Source of the DNA: an uncultured Robinsoniella sp.
Lineage (GTDB): Bacteria; Bacillota; Clostridia; Lachnospirales; Lachnospiraceae
Direction of reading: 5' to 3'
NCBI GenBank assembly: GCA_900539655.1
Contig: UQCR01000057.1
Span: 1-42,557, forward strand
DNA length: 42,557 nucleotides
Below the pieces are notes generated by a model. It had not been told where the DNA came from. It was given only the letters and a program-made list of their open reading frames with translations, and did not search any database. The position numbers were made by a program, and so were the translations under genes. Shown in pieces: positions 35,151-42,557 of the stretch (positions within the stretch are counted from its first letter, which is position 1; each line of letters starts with the position of its first letter).

Positions 35151-37862
35151 TTGGATAAATTTGAATATAATGCGAAGCTGGAAGAAATAACCAGACTGGC
35201 TGAACAGGAAGAATATGATGAAGCAGCTAAAATTGCAGACTCCATTGAATGGAAACGCGTCAGAAATGTGCGCACCTTATGCATGATTAGCGAAATATAT
35301 GAAGCAAACGGACAACTGGATGACAGCAAGCAGATTTTGCTTCGTGCTTACCGCCGGTCTCCCATGGTGAGAAGCATACTATACCGGTTGACTGAAGTTG
35401 CAATCAAAATGCGTGAGTTTGACGAAGCAGTTGAATTCTATACGGAATTTGTAAATGCAGCACCCAATGATAACAGTAAATATGTATTAAAATATAAATT
35501 GTATAAAGGCAGAGGATCGTCACTGGAAGAACAGATTGAGATCCTGGAAGAGTATAAACATAAGGAATACACGGAACAGTGGGCATATGAACTGGCTAAG
35601 TTGTACCATAAAGCCGGATTGGTTGAAAAATGCATTGAAGAATGTGATGATATCACCCTTTGGTTCCACAATGGGAAATATGTAGTAAAGGCACTGGAGC
35701 TTAAGCGGAATTACGTTCCGTTGACCCCGGAGCAGCAGACCATCTATGATAATCCTAGCGGAATTGTAGATATCAAAACCAAAGAAGAAACGGTTACAAA
35801 AGCCGTTCCCAAATTAGAAAAAGAAATCCTGAAAGGGATGCCTGAGACAGAGGAAGAAGCTTTAGCAGCAAATATTATTGCAGCTACGGAGCGGGAGATT
35901 GCAGCATCTGTAGCACTGCATAAGCAGGAATCAGAAAGTTATGGCAGAGATGACAATTATACAGATGAAGAAGAGATGATTCGTCAGTATACTCCTGTAA
36001 AAGAAGCTCTTCAGGAAGAAAATAGTGGAAAACCAGAGTCAATTCCGGTTCTTCCGGCATATAATACAGCAGATTTGCAAATGGAGCTGGCTAAAAATAT
36101 GCGAGAAATTTTATCGGGAATCAAGAAGCCTAAAGATGAAGATGAAATGAACCCTGCTACTGTTATAGGAGATACCTCCGGTGAAGAAGCTGCCGAAATG
36201 GAAGCAGAAGCACAAGAGGCTGTCTATTCCGATGACCAGGAATTCAGAGGAATTTCCATCGATGATGTACTTACTTCCATGAGTGGTGTGGAAGATGAGG
36301 AAGAACCGGAAGATGACGATACCCTGGAGGACGGGGATGCAGAGGAAGATACTGCCGGTTTGGATGACCAGGACGAAGATGATTCGGATGAGTATTACGA
36401 TGAGGACCCGGATGGTGATTCCTATGAAGAATCGGATGAATACGATGATGATGCAGACTTTGAAGAAGAATATGACGGGGACCTGGATGCGGATGATATG
36501 GAAGCAGACGATGAGGGTGCAGACGAAGCACCGTTAGACGAAGAGCTGCCGGAATATGATGCCGATCTGGAATACGATACGGAAGATGACGATATTCAGG
36601 ATGAAGATGCTCAAGAGTATGAATACGAAGAGGACGCAGACTCTGAAGATTATGAGTATGAATATGAGGAAGAACCAGAAGACGTAGTCGAATATGAATA
36701 TGATGCAGATGCAGATGATGGCATTGAATACCAGGATGCAAAAGAGCTGGAGGAAGAGCCTGATGAAGCAGAAGACGTAGAAATGGCAGATGGTCAGGAG
36801 ATGCCGGATGAAATACAGATGCCGGATGAAGTGCAGATGCCGAACGAGATACAGATGCCTGACGAGATACAGATGCCGGATGAAGTACAGATGCCGGATG
36901 AGATAGAAATGCCCGAAGAAGATGATCCAGGGGCTACCATTGACCTGTCAGCAGCTATTGAGGCAGCGGCAAATACGGCACATCTTCATTCTGATATGAC
37001 GAAGAAAGATCAGATGTTAAATGAGGTAGAAGAAAGCGTACATAGAGTTGCATCAGATCCGATGTATCATCCTGCACCGGAACTGAATGCTCACGTACCT
37101 ATGACGCTGACAGAGGCTCAGAAGACTACGCTTGGATTCTTTGCCCGGATAAAAGGGCTGGATGCACAGCTTGCCCATGCTATCTCTAAAATTAGGGAAG
37201 GTAATTTCGGATCGGGTAATTCCAAGGTCGGAAATGTAGTAATAACCGGAGATGCCGGAAGCGGCAGAACTACCCTTGGCATTAATCTGGCGAAGGTAAT
37301 CAGTCAGGAAAAGAGACAGAACTCAGCAAAGGTTGCTAAGATTTATGCGGAAGACTTTAATAAAAAGGATATTCCGGCGACCATATCCAAGATTGCCGGA
37401 GGCACACTGATTATAGAAGAAGCTGGGGATCTGGATGAAAATGCAGTTGAGATGCTGGCGAAGGCTATGGAATTCAAGACAGACGGACTTCTGGTGGTTC
37501 TGGAAGATGAGAAGAGCTATGTAAGAGATCTTCTTGCGCGTTATCCGGATCTGGCATGTAAGTTTAATGTAAATATTACCATACCGATATTTACCAATGA
37601 CGAGCTGGTTTATTTCGGAAAGACCTATGCCAATGATAAGGATTACCATATTGAGGAACCCGCTGTGGGACTTCTGTATGACCGGATTGGGGAAATCCAG
37701 TCTCCTGATCATGCGGTAACGGTGGCAGATGTGAAGGATATCGTAGACCGGGCAATTAAACGCGTAGACCGTATTGGCATGAGGAAATTATTCTCAAGTC
37801 TGTCAGGAAAACGGTTTGATGAAGAAGACAGGGTACTGCTCTGTGAGAAAGATTTCAGATAG
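35151..37862 (+). CDS. TPR / acidic-linker / P-loop protein of unknown function
   Basis: Cytoplasmic protein of 903 aa. Residues 1-190 are TPR-like helical repeats (YDEAAKIADSIEWKRV, QLDDSKQILLRAYRR, FDEAVEFYTEFVNAAP). Residues about 350-620 are extremely acidic and disordered (runs of Asp/Glu/Tyr), ending in six MPDEIQ-type hexapeptide repeats (36801-36908). The C-terminal third resembles an AAA ATPase: GDAGSGRTT at 700-708 sits where Walker A belongs but has Arg in place of the essential Lys, and LIIEEAGDLD takes the Walker B place. It may bind rather than hydrolyse nucleotide. TTG 35151 is set by AGAGGTG 6 nt upstream. No named family is recognised; it looks lineage-specific. Confidence 0.85.
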   Translation: MDKFEYNAKLEEITRLAEQEEYDEAAKIADSIEWKRVRNVRTLCMISEIYEANGQLDDSKQILLRAYRRSPMVRSILYRLTEVAIKMREFDEAVEFYTEFVNAAPNDNSKYVLKYKLYKGRGSSLEEQIEILEEYKHKEYTEQWAYELAKLYHKAGLVEKCIEECDDITLWFHNGKYVVKALELKRNYVPLTPEQQTIYDNPSGIVDIKTKEETVTKAVPKLEKEILKGMPETEEEALAANIIAATEREIAASVALHKQESESYGRDDNYTDEEEMIRQYTPVKEALQEENSGKPESIPVLPAYNTADLQMELAKNMREILSGIKKPKDEDEMNPATVIGDTSGEEAAEMEAEAQEAVYSDDQEFRGISIDDVLTSMSGVEDEEEPEDDDTLEDGDAEEDTAGLDDQDEDDSDEYYDEDPDGDSYEESDEYDDDADFEEEYDGDLDADDMEADDEGADEAPLDEELPEYDADLEYDTEDDDIQDEDAQEYEYEEDADSEDYEYEYEEEPEDVVEYEYDADADDGIEYQDAKELEEEPDEAEDVEMADGQEMPDEIQMPDEVQMPNEIQMPDEIQMPDEVQMPDEIEMPEEDDPGATIDLSAAIEAAANTAHLHSDMTKKDQMLNEVEESVHRVASDPMYHPAPELNAHVPMTLTEAQKTTLGFFARIKGLDAQLAHAISKIREGNFGSGNSKVGNVVITGDAGSGRTTLGINLAKVISQEKRQNSAKVAKIYAEDFNKKDIPATISKIAGGTLIIEEAGDLDENAVEMLAKAMEFKTDGLLVVLEDEKSYVRDLLARYPDLACKFNVNITIPIFTNDELVYFGKTYANDKDYHIEEPAVGLLYDRIGEIQSPDHAVTVADVKDIVDRAIKRVDRIGMRKLFSSLSGKRFDEEDRVLLCEKDFR
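36801..36908 (+). repeat. 18-bp in-frame tandem repeat
   Basis: Six consecutive 18-bp units (starting ATGCCGGATGAAATACAG) encode MPDEIQ/MPDEVQ/MPNEIQ hexapeptides, at the end of the acidic linker and before the P-loop domain. It is likely to vary in copy number between strains. Confidence 0.9.
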
Positions 37863-38061
37863 TTGAGATTCTGATAGGTAGGATTCTGATGGCTACGATT
37901 CAGATAGTTGAGATTCTGATAGATAGGATTCTGATGGCTACGATTCTGATGGTTACGATTCAGATAGTTATGATTCAGATAGTTATGATTCAGATAGATA
38001 CCATTCAGATAGATACCATTCAGATAGATACCATTCAGATAGGCAGGATTTAGACCGTTAC
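37851..38061 (+). repeat. 15-bp tandem array over the 3' end of the TPR/P-loop gene
   Basis: Fourteen units of GATTCAGATAGTTAT type run from 37851 to 38061; all are 15 bp except the first (16 bp), which contains the stop codon of the gene. A higher-order pattern is visible (units 2-3 and 5-6 repeat closely). In one frame the later units read DSDSY or HSDRY without stops, but earlier units carry TAG or TGA. It lies before the terminator, so it forms the 3' untranslated region. Confidence 0.93.
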
Positions 38062-38158
38062 ATTTGCGTATGATAAAAAAAGAAGAATTAAAGAAGAAGA
38101 ATTAAAGAAGAGAGTCATAGATAAATTATAGAAGAATTATAGATGAATCATCTGCGAG
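38062..38158. other. A-rich remainder of the 3' untranslated region
   Basis: Short A/G-rich direct repeats (AGAAGAATTAAAG and similar) between the 15-bp array and the terminator. No gene is seen between 37863 and the TetR start at 38239. Confidence 0.5.
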
Positions 38159-38187
38159 AAGGAGTTTCTGAAGAGAAGCTCCTTTTT
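38159..38187 (+). terminator. Terminator before the TetR operon
   Basis: AAGGAG-TTCT pairs with AGAA-CTCCTT around GAAG (one T-G pair between), followed by TTTTTG. It ends the TPR/P-loop transcript including the repeat array, and the next promoter begins at its end. Confidence 0.8.
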
Positions 38188-38188
38188 G

Positions 38189-38217
38189 TTGACATTTTAT
38201 ATACCGAACGGTATAAT
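38189..38217 (+). promoter_or_regulatory. TetR promoter with operator in the spacer
   Basis: TTGACA (38189-38194), a 17-bp spacer and TATAAT (38212-38217) form a full-consensus promoter. The perfect palindrome ATACCGAACGGTAT (38201-38214) fills the spacer and touches the -10, the expected place for self-repression by the TetR protein. Confidence 0.88.
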
Positions 38218-38238
38218 AATAGCAGAAGGAGAATTGCG

Positions 38239-38814
38239 ATGGATAATAAACAGTTGATTATGGAAGCTGCATTGGAGTTGTTTTACCATAAAGGCTATGA
38301 TGCAGTGGGAATACAGGAGATTGTAGAGAAGGCCGGGATCACCAAACCCACATTATATTATTATTTTGGCAGTAAATATGGGCTGCTGGAAAGCCTTCTG
38401 AATACCCAGTTTGAAGAATTCAGGACACTGCTGTCTAATGCGGCTGAATATAAAGGGGATCTTCCTATGACGCTTTATCATCTGGCTTCTGCATTTATTG
38501 ATTATGCAATATCTCATAAGAAAACCTATATGCTGATGATGGCTCTGTTTTATTCGGCTAAGGATAACGATGCTTATCGGGCGGTTCAGCCGCTGCTCAG
38601 TGAATTTTACCACATCATTGTCGATGTGTTTGAGCAGGCGGAATGGCAGCTGGGGAATATGAGGGGACGCCAGACGCAGTTTGCAATTGGGTTTATTGGA
38701 ATATTAAGCCATTATATTTTAGTGGTATGTGATCAGACAGAAATGGAAATCATTGTTAGTGATGACACCAAGTGGAGCCTGGTGCATCAGTTTATGTATG
38801 GAATATATTCGTAA
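38239..38814 (+). CDS. TetR-family repressor
   Basis: Regulator of 191 aa. The N-terminal helix-turn-helix is complete (GYDAVGIQEIVEKAGITKPT then LYYYFGSKYGLLESLL); the C-terminal region is all-helical and variable. Start ATG 38239 has AAGGAG 7 nt upstream; the frame is open farther but covers the promoter. It is the first gene of an operon with a GH13 enzyme and GlgB, which follow with 14- and 4-nt gaps. It therefore probably controls alpha-glucan metabolism, with a small carbohydrate or related metabolite as inducer. Confidence 0.92.
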   Translation: MDNKQLIMEAALELFYHKGYDAVGIQEIVEKAGITKPTLYYYFGSKYGLLESLLNTQFEEFRTLLSNAAEYKGDLPMTLYHLASAFIDYAISHKKTYMLMMALFYSAKDNDAYRAVQPLLSEFYHIIVDVFEQAEWQLGNMRGRQTQFAIGFIGILSHYILVVCDQTEMEIIVSDDTKWSLVHQFMYGIYS

Positions 38815-38828
38815 AGGAGATTGAAGAA

Positions 38829-40187
38829 ATGAATAAATGGTATGAAGAGGCAGTATTTTATCACATGTATCCCCTGGGAATGACAGGGGCACCAAAAGAA
38901 AATAAAGAAAATGAAATAAATCACAGATTTCAGGAATTATTTCCCTGGCTGGCGCATATAAAAGAAATTGGGTGTACTGCAATTTATATAGGGCCGCTAT
39001 TTGAATCTACCACACATGGTTACGACACGAAGGATTATAAAGTAGTCGACAAGCGCCTTGGTGACAACGAAGATTTTAAGAAGTTTGTGGAGATGGCCCA
39101 TGGAGAAGGCATCAAGGTGATTGTCGATGGGGTGTTCAACCATACGGGAAGGGAATTTTTTGCTTTTCAGGATATTAAGCAGAACAGGGAAAATTCTCCT
39201 TACCGAAACTGGTATAAAGGAATTAATTTTGGGTGGAATACGCCGTATAATGACGGTTTTGGATATGAGGCATGGAGAAATTGCTTTGAACTGGTGAATT
39301 TAAATCAATCGGAACGCGCTGTGCGGGATTATCTGCTGGATGTAATCCGTTTCTGGATACAGGAGTTTGATATTGACGGTATCCGACTGGATTGTGCGGA
39401 CTGTCTGGATTTTGAGTTTATGAAAGAGATGCGCCGTGTTACGGAGGCTGAAAAAGAAGATTTCTGGCTGATGGGTGAAGTTATCCATGGAGATTACGGA
39501 AAATGGGCAAATGATGAAGTGTTACACGCTGTCACAAATTATGAACTTCACAAAGGACTGTATTCCGGGCATAATGACCATAATTACTTTGAGATTGCCC
39601 ATACAGTGAAGCGTGAGTTTGATGAAAATGGCGGTATTTATAAGGGAAGAACATTGTATTCTTTTGTTGACAATCATGATGTGGACCGTATTATGAGCAA
39701 GCTGTCCAATAAGGATCACATTGATCCGGTGTATACACTGCTCTATACCCTCCCGGGAATTCCCTCTGTCTATTACGGTTCCGAATGGGGTGTTGAAGGG
39801 AAAAAGGAGGGCGGAAATGATGATCCGCTCAGACCGCATCTGATTCTGGAGGACTGTGAAAAGAATAATCAGCATCCTGATATTATCCGGCATATGAAGG
39901 AGCTTGGAGAAATCCGTAAGGGAAACCAGGCACTTGCATGTGGAATTTACAGGGAGCTGGTGCTGACCAACCGTCAGTATGCTTTTGCCAGAGTCCTGGG
40001 AAAAGAAGCGGTGGTTACTGCAGTTAACAATGACGAAAATTCAGCGGTTATGACAATACCGTTGCCTGTGGAAGCAGAAAGCTGTGTAAATGCTGTTACC
40101 GGGGAAAAGGTTGCTGTAGACCAGGGTAAGATTACGGTAGAGGTAAAAGCGTGTGGAAGCGTAATTATAAAAATAAACCAGGGGTGA
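38829..40187 (+). CDS. GH13 alpha-amylase-family enzyme
   Basis: Cytoplasmic enzyme of 452 aa; no signal peptide. A single TIM barrel with the GH13 conserved regions: VDGVFNHTG, GIRLDCAD with nucleophile Asp188, MGEVIHG with acid Glu217, and FVDNHD with Asp284. A short C-terminal beta domain follows. It lacks the N-terminal domain of neopullulanases, so it is best called an intracellular maltodextrin- or glycogen-acting glucosidase/amylase; exact activity is unknown. ATG 38829 has AAAGGAG 9 nt upstream. It lies between the repressor and glgB, consistent with turnover of stored alpha-glucan. Confidence 0.9.
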   Translation: MNKWYEEAVFYHMYPLGMTGAPKENKENEINHRFQELFPWLAHIKEIGCTAIYIGPLFESTTHGYDTKDYKVVDKRLGDNEDFKKFVEMAHGEGIKVIVDGVFNHTGREFFAFQDIKQNRENSPYRNWYKGINFGWNTPYNDGFGYEAWRNCFELVNLNQSERAVRDYLLDVIRFWIQEFDIDGIRLDCADCLDFEFMKEMRRVTEAEKEDFWLMGEVIHGDYGKWANDEVLHAVTNYELHKGLYSGHNDHNYFEIAHTVKREFDENGGIYKGRTLYSFVDNHDVDRIMSKLSNKDHIDPVYTLLYTLPGIPSVYYGSEWGVEGKKEGGNDDPLRPHLILEDCEKNNQHPDIIRHMKELGEIRKGNQALACGIYRELVLTNRQYAFARVLGKEAVVTAVNNDENSAVMTIPLPVEAESCVNAVTGEKVAVDQGKITVEVKACGSVIIKINQG

Positions 40188-40191
40188 GAAG

Positions 40192-42138
40192 ATGGCAGAA
40201 AAAAAGCAGGCCAAAGGAACAGCTAAAAAGGCTGAAAACAAGGGGCTTTTGTTTGGCGATTTAGACCAGTATCTGTTTGGTCAGGGAACACATTATGATA
40301 TTTATAAAAAATTGGGAGCACATCAACAGAAGATCGGAGGGACAGACGGCATTTATTTCGCCGTCTGGGCCCCAAATGCCGGGTCTGTGAGTGTGATTGG
40401 GGAATTTAATGGCTGGAATGAAAATGCCCACCCTATGAAGCGTATAGACCCTATTGGGGTGTATGAGGCATTCATACCGGAGGCGGCTGTGGGTAACCTG
40501 TATAAATATTATATTACTACCAAAGACGGGCGGGGGCTGTATAAAGCAGACCCATATGGCAATCAGGCTGAGGTCAGGCCGGAAACGGCATCCAGGATAG
40601 CCAGAATTGATAATTTTAAATGGGGGGATTCAGGGTGGATTACAAAACGTGCCCAGACAAACCAGGATGAAGAACCGATTTCTATCTATGAAGTACATCC
40701 GGGCTCATGGAAGAAACATCCCCGCCACGACGGAGATGAGGACGGATTTTATAATTATAAGGAACTGGCCCATGCCCTGGTGGATTACATAAAAGAAATG
40801 GGATATACCCATGTGGAGCTTATGGGGATTGCAGAGCATCCATTTGACGGTTCCTGGGGGTATCAGGTGACCGGATATTATGCACCGACTTCCCGCTATG
40901 GGACGCCTGCAGACTTTATGTATTTTGTAAACTATCTGCACAAAAATAAAATTGGCGTCATACTGGACTGGGTACCGGCGCATTTTCCAAAGGATGCCCA
41001 TGGACTGGCTGAATTTGACGGAACCAGTACATACGAATACGCAGACCCGAGAAAAGGAGAACATCCGGACTGGGGAACCAAAGTATTTGACTTTGGTAAA
41101 AGCGAGGTAAAAAATTTTCTGATTGCAAATGCACTTTTCTGGGTTGAGCAGTATCATATTGACGGATTAAGGGTGGATGCGGTGGCATCAATTTTGTATC
41201 TGGATTATGGCAGGGAGAATGGCCAGTGGGTGCCGAATAAATTTGGCGGAAATAAAAACCTGGAGGCAATTGAATTTTTCAAACATTTAAATACCGTTGT
41301 CCTTGGACGCAATCACGGAACGCTTATGATAGCGGAAGAGTCAACTGCATGGCCGAAGGTCACCGGAAAAGCAGAAGAGGACGGGCTTGCTTTTTCTATG
41401 AAATGGAATATGGGATGGATGAATGATTTCCTGGAATATATGAAGCTGGATCCGTATTTCAGGCAGTATAATCATCATAAGATGACATTCTCCATGACGT
41501 ATGCTTATGCGGAAAAGTACGTACTGGTGCTGTCTCACGACGAGGTGGTGCATTTAAAATGCTCCATGATCAGCAAAATGCCGGGACAGTATGATGATAA
41601 ATTTGCCAATCTAAAGGCAGCATATTCCTTTATGTTTGGACATCCGGGGAAAAAGCTTATGTTCATGGGGCAGGAGTTTGCCCAGTTCCAGGAATGGAGT
41701 GAAGCAAGGGAACTGGACTGGTATCTGCTGGGTGAGGAGAGACATGCCCAGATGCAGCATTTTGTAAAAGAACTGCTCCATCTCTATAAGAAGACTCCTG
41801 CACTGTATGACCAGGACTATGATCCTAATGGATTTGAGTGGGTGAATGCAAATGACAACGAAAGAAGTATATTCAGCTTTATCCGCCATTCTAAAAATGG
41901 AAAAAGCAATCTGCTGTTTGTAATTAATTTTACTCCGGTGGAACGGAGCGATTACCGGGTGGGCGTTCCCAGAAGAAAGCAGTATAAGCTGATTCTGGAC
42001 AGCAATGCCAGTGAATTCGGGGGGACCGGGAAGGTTCAGCCTGAGATCTATAAGGCGGTAAAGAAAGAATGTGACGGCATGACGTATTCCTTTGGATATG
42101 AACTGCCGGCTTATGGTGTGGCAGTATTTAAATTTTAG
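40192..42138 (+). CDS. glgB: 1,4-alpha-glucan branching enzyme
   Basis: Makes alpha-1,6 branches in glycogen. Protein of 648 aa, near the usual size for the short form of GlgB. After a Lys/Ala-rich N-terminal tail comes a CBM48 domain (IYFAVWAPNAGSVSVIGEFN), then the GH13 barrel with nucleophile Asp329 (GLRVDAVAS), acid Glu382 (IAEESTAW) and Asp450 (LSHDEVVH), and a C-terminal beta domain (KSNLLFVINFTPVER). ATG 40192 is 4 nt after the GH13 stop, so the two are coupled. No other glg genes are in the window. Confidence 0.95.
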   Translation: MAEKKQAKGTAKKAENKGLLFGDLDQYLFGQGTHYDIYKKLGAHQQKIGGTDGIYFAVWAPNAGSVSVIGEFNGWNENAHPMKRIDPIGVYEAFIPEAAVGNLYKYYITTKDGRGLYKADPYGNQAEVRPETASRIARIDNFKWGDSGWITKRAQTNQDEEPISIYEVHPGSWKKHPRHDGDEDGFYNYKELAHALVDYIKEMGYTHVELMGIAEHPFDGSWGYQVTGYYAPTSRYGTPADFMYFVNYLHKNKIGVILDWVPAHFPKDAHGLAEFDGTSTYEYADPRKGEHPDWGTKVFDFGKSEVKNFLIANALFWVEQYHIDGLRVDAVASILYLDYGRENGQWVPNKFGGNKNLEAIEFFKHLNTVVLGRNHGTLMIAEESTAWPKVTGKAEEDGLAFSMKWNMGWMNDFLEYMKLDPYFRQYNHHKMTFSMTYAYAEKYVLVLSHDEVVHLKCSMISKMPGQYDDKFANLKAAYSFMFGHPGKKLMFMGQEFAQFQEWSEARELDWYLLGEERHAQMQHFVKELLHLYKKTPALYDQDYDPNGFEWVNANDNERSIFSFIRHSKNGKSNLLFVINFTPVERSDYRVGVPRRKQYKLILDSNASEFGGTGKVQPEIYKAVKKECDGMTYSFGYELPAYGVAVFKF

Positions 42139-42451
42139 CTTAAGTAAGCGGTTATGCGTAAGTTTCTAATGTGTTGTAAGTTATGAATGATAATTGTAAA
42201 AAAGTGTTACAGGTCAGGGGGGAATCCATTTAGAAGGGTTTCACTCCTGATTTTTTGTGTGATGAAAATGGGGTAAGAACCTATCTGTTTATAAAACAGG
42301 TGTTTTGTAATATCAATTTTGTATTGTGAAAGTAGATAAAAATTTAAAACATAAATTGTGCAATATATAGAAATATCCCCACAGGGAGCTTGTGGCAGTA
42401 TTTGTCTGATGTTAGAATCTTCAGGAATAAGAAAGGGAGATACCACACTAT
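42139..42451. other. Intergenic region between glgB and the next gene
   Basis: Holds the glgB terminator (42213-42256) and then AT-rich sequence with a small CCACA/TGTGG hairpin near 42380. No gene and no clear consensus promoter is seen. Confidence 0.5.
42213..42256 (+). terminator. Terminator after glgB
   Basis: TCAGG (42214-42218) and CCTGA (42246-42250) close an imperfect stem with an inner GAA/TTC and CC/GG pairing, followed by TTTTTT. Confidence 0.75.
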
Positions 42452-42557
42452 ATGAAAAAGAAATTATTGATTACACCTTTGGTTTTAGCGGGGATCATAA
42501 TGTTTGGAACCTGCATCGGCGGGGGGGTGCACCCGAATATAACACGGGTATACTCCT
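42452..42557 (+). CDS. Partial secreted protein, cut by the right edge
   Basis: ATG 42452 follows AAAGGGAG and opens a frame of 35 codons to the window end. The N-terminus (MKKKLLITPLVLAGIIMFG) is a signal peptide; the Cys in FGTCIGG is not in a canonical lipobox. Nothing downstream is visible, so function cannot be given. Confidence 0.65.
   Translation, partial: MKKKLLITPLVLAGIIMFGTCIGGGVHPNITRVYS

Noticed and set aside
36271..36741. 156-codon minus-strand His/Pro/Leu-rich frame
   Set aside because: Mirror of the Asp/Glu-rich linker of the TPR protein; composition is a direct consequence of the opposite strand.
37851..38061. CRISPR array
   Set aside because: Units are 15 bp and contiguous, with no unique spacers of constant length and no cas genes nearby.
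1..42557. tRNA or rRNA genes, insertion sequences, prophage genes
   Set aside because: No tRNA T-arm patterns with matching acceptor stems, no rRNA segments, and no transposase, integrase or phage structural genes were found by reading.

Overview
The window reads as chromosomal DNA of a gut-type Clostridia, most likely a Lachnospiraceae member. The grounds are strong AGGAGG-type ribosome binding sites, frequent TTG/GTG starts, KTGD-type wall-sorting tails, YesM/YesN two-component genes, FIVAR/dockerin glycosidases, GPH sugar symporters and a GldA/F/G-like ABC operon. Base composition is moderate in genes and clearly AT-rich in several gene-free stretches. Family names come from recognisable motifs; no database search was possible.

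Layout: (1) 1-9.5 kb: a wall-anchored protein with a cohesin-like domain (512-1381), then two very large secreted multidomain glycosidases that both end in a type I dockerin: a GH43 enzyme resembling exo-beta-1,3-galactanases and a GH30 enzyme resembling endo-beta-1,6-galactanases. Together they look like a small surface complex for type II arabinogalactan. (2) 9.6-12.9 kb: a YesN/YesM-type response regulator and sensor kinase, probably controlling that locus. (3) 13-17.9 kb: small conserved genes, a PucR/CdaR-type regulator and an aconitase-family hydratase. (4) 18-22.6 kb: an ABC operon (ATPase, permease, GldG-like protein, DUF4340 protein). (5) 22.7-26 kb, minus strand: a UPF0597/L-cysteine desulfidase-like enzyme and a GntR (YtrA-like) plus DUF5808-like membrane protein operon with a well-defined promoter and operator. 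(6) 26.3-27.2 kb: a small acidic protein and CutC. (7) 27.3-34.2 kb: beta-glucuronidase, GPH symporter and a second GH2 gene split by an in-frame amber codon, all on minus, with a divergent AraC regulator.

(8) 34.2-35.15 kb: about 950 bases without a long ORF but with a consensus promoter, many hairpins and a strong terminator, i.e. a candidate structured RNA of about 715 nt that may also encode a 27-residue peptide. (9) 35.15-38.2 kb: a TPR/acidic/P-loop protein of 903 aa whose 3' end runs into a 15-bp tandem array before a terminator. (10) 38.2-42.1 kb: an operon of a TetR regulator, a GH13 alpha-amylase-family enzyme and the glycogen branching enzyme GlgB. A secreted-protein gene starts at the right edge.

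The main points of interest are the predicted cohesin-dockerin arabinogalactan complex, the large candidate ncRNA, the amber-interrupted GH2 gene, and three in-frame or 3'-UTR tandem repeats.
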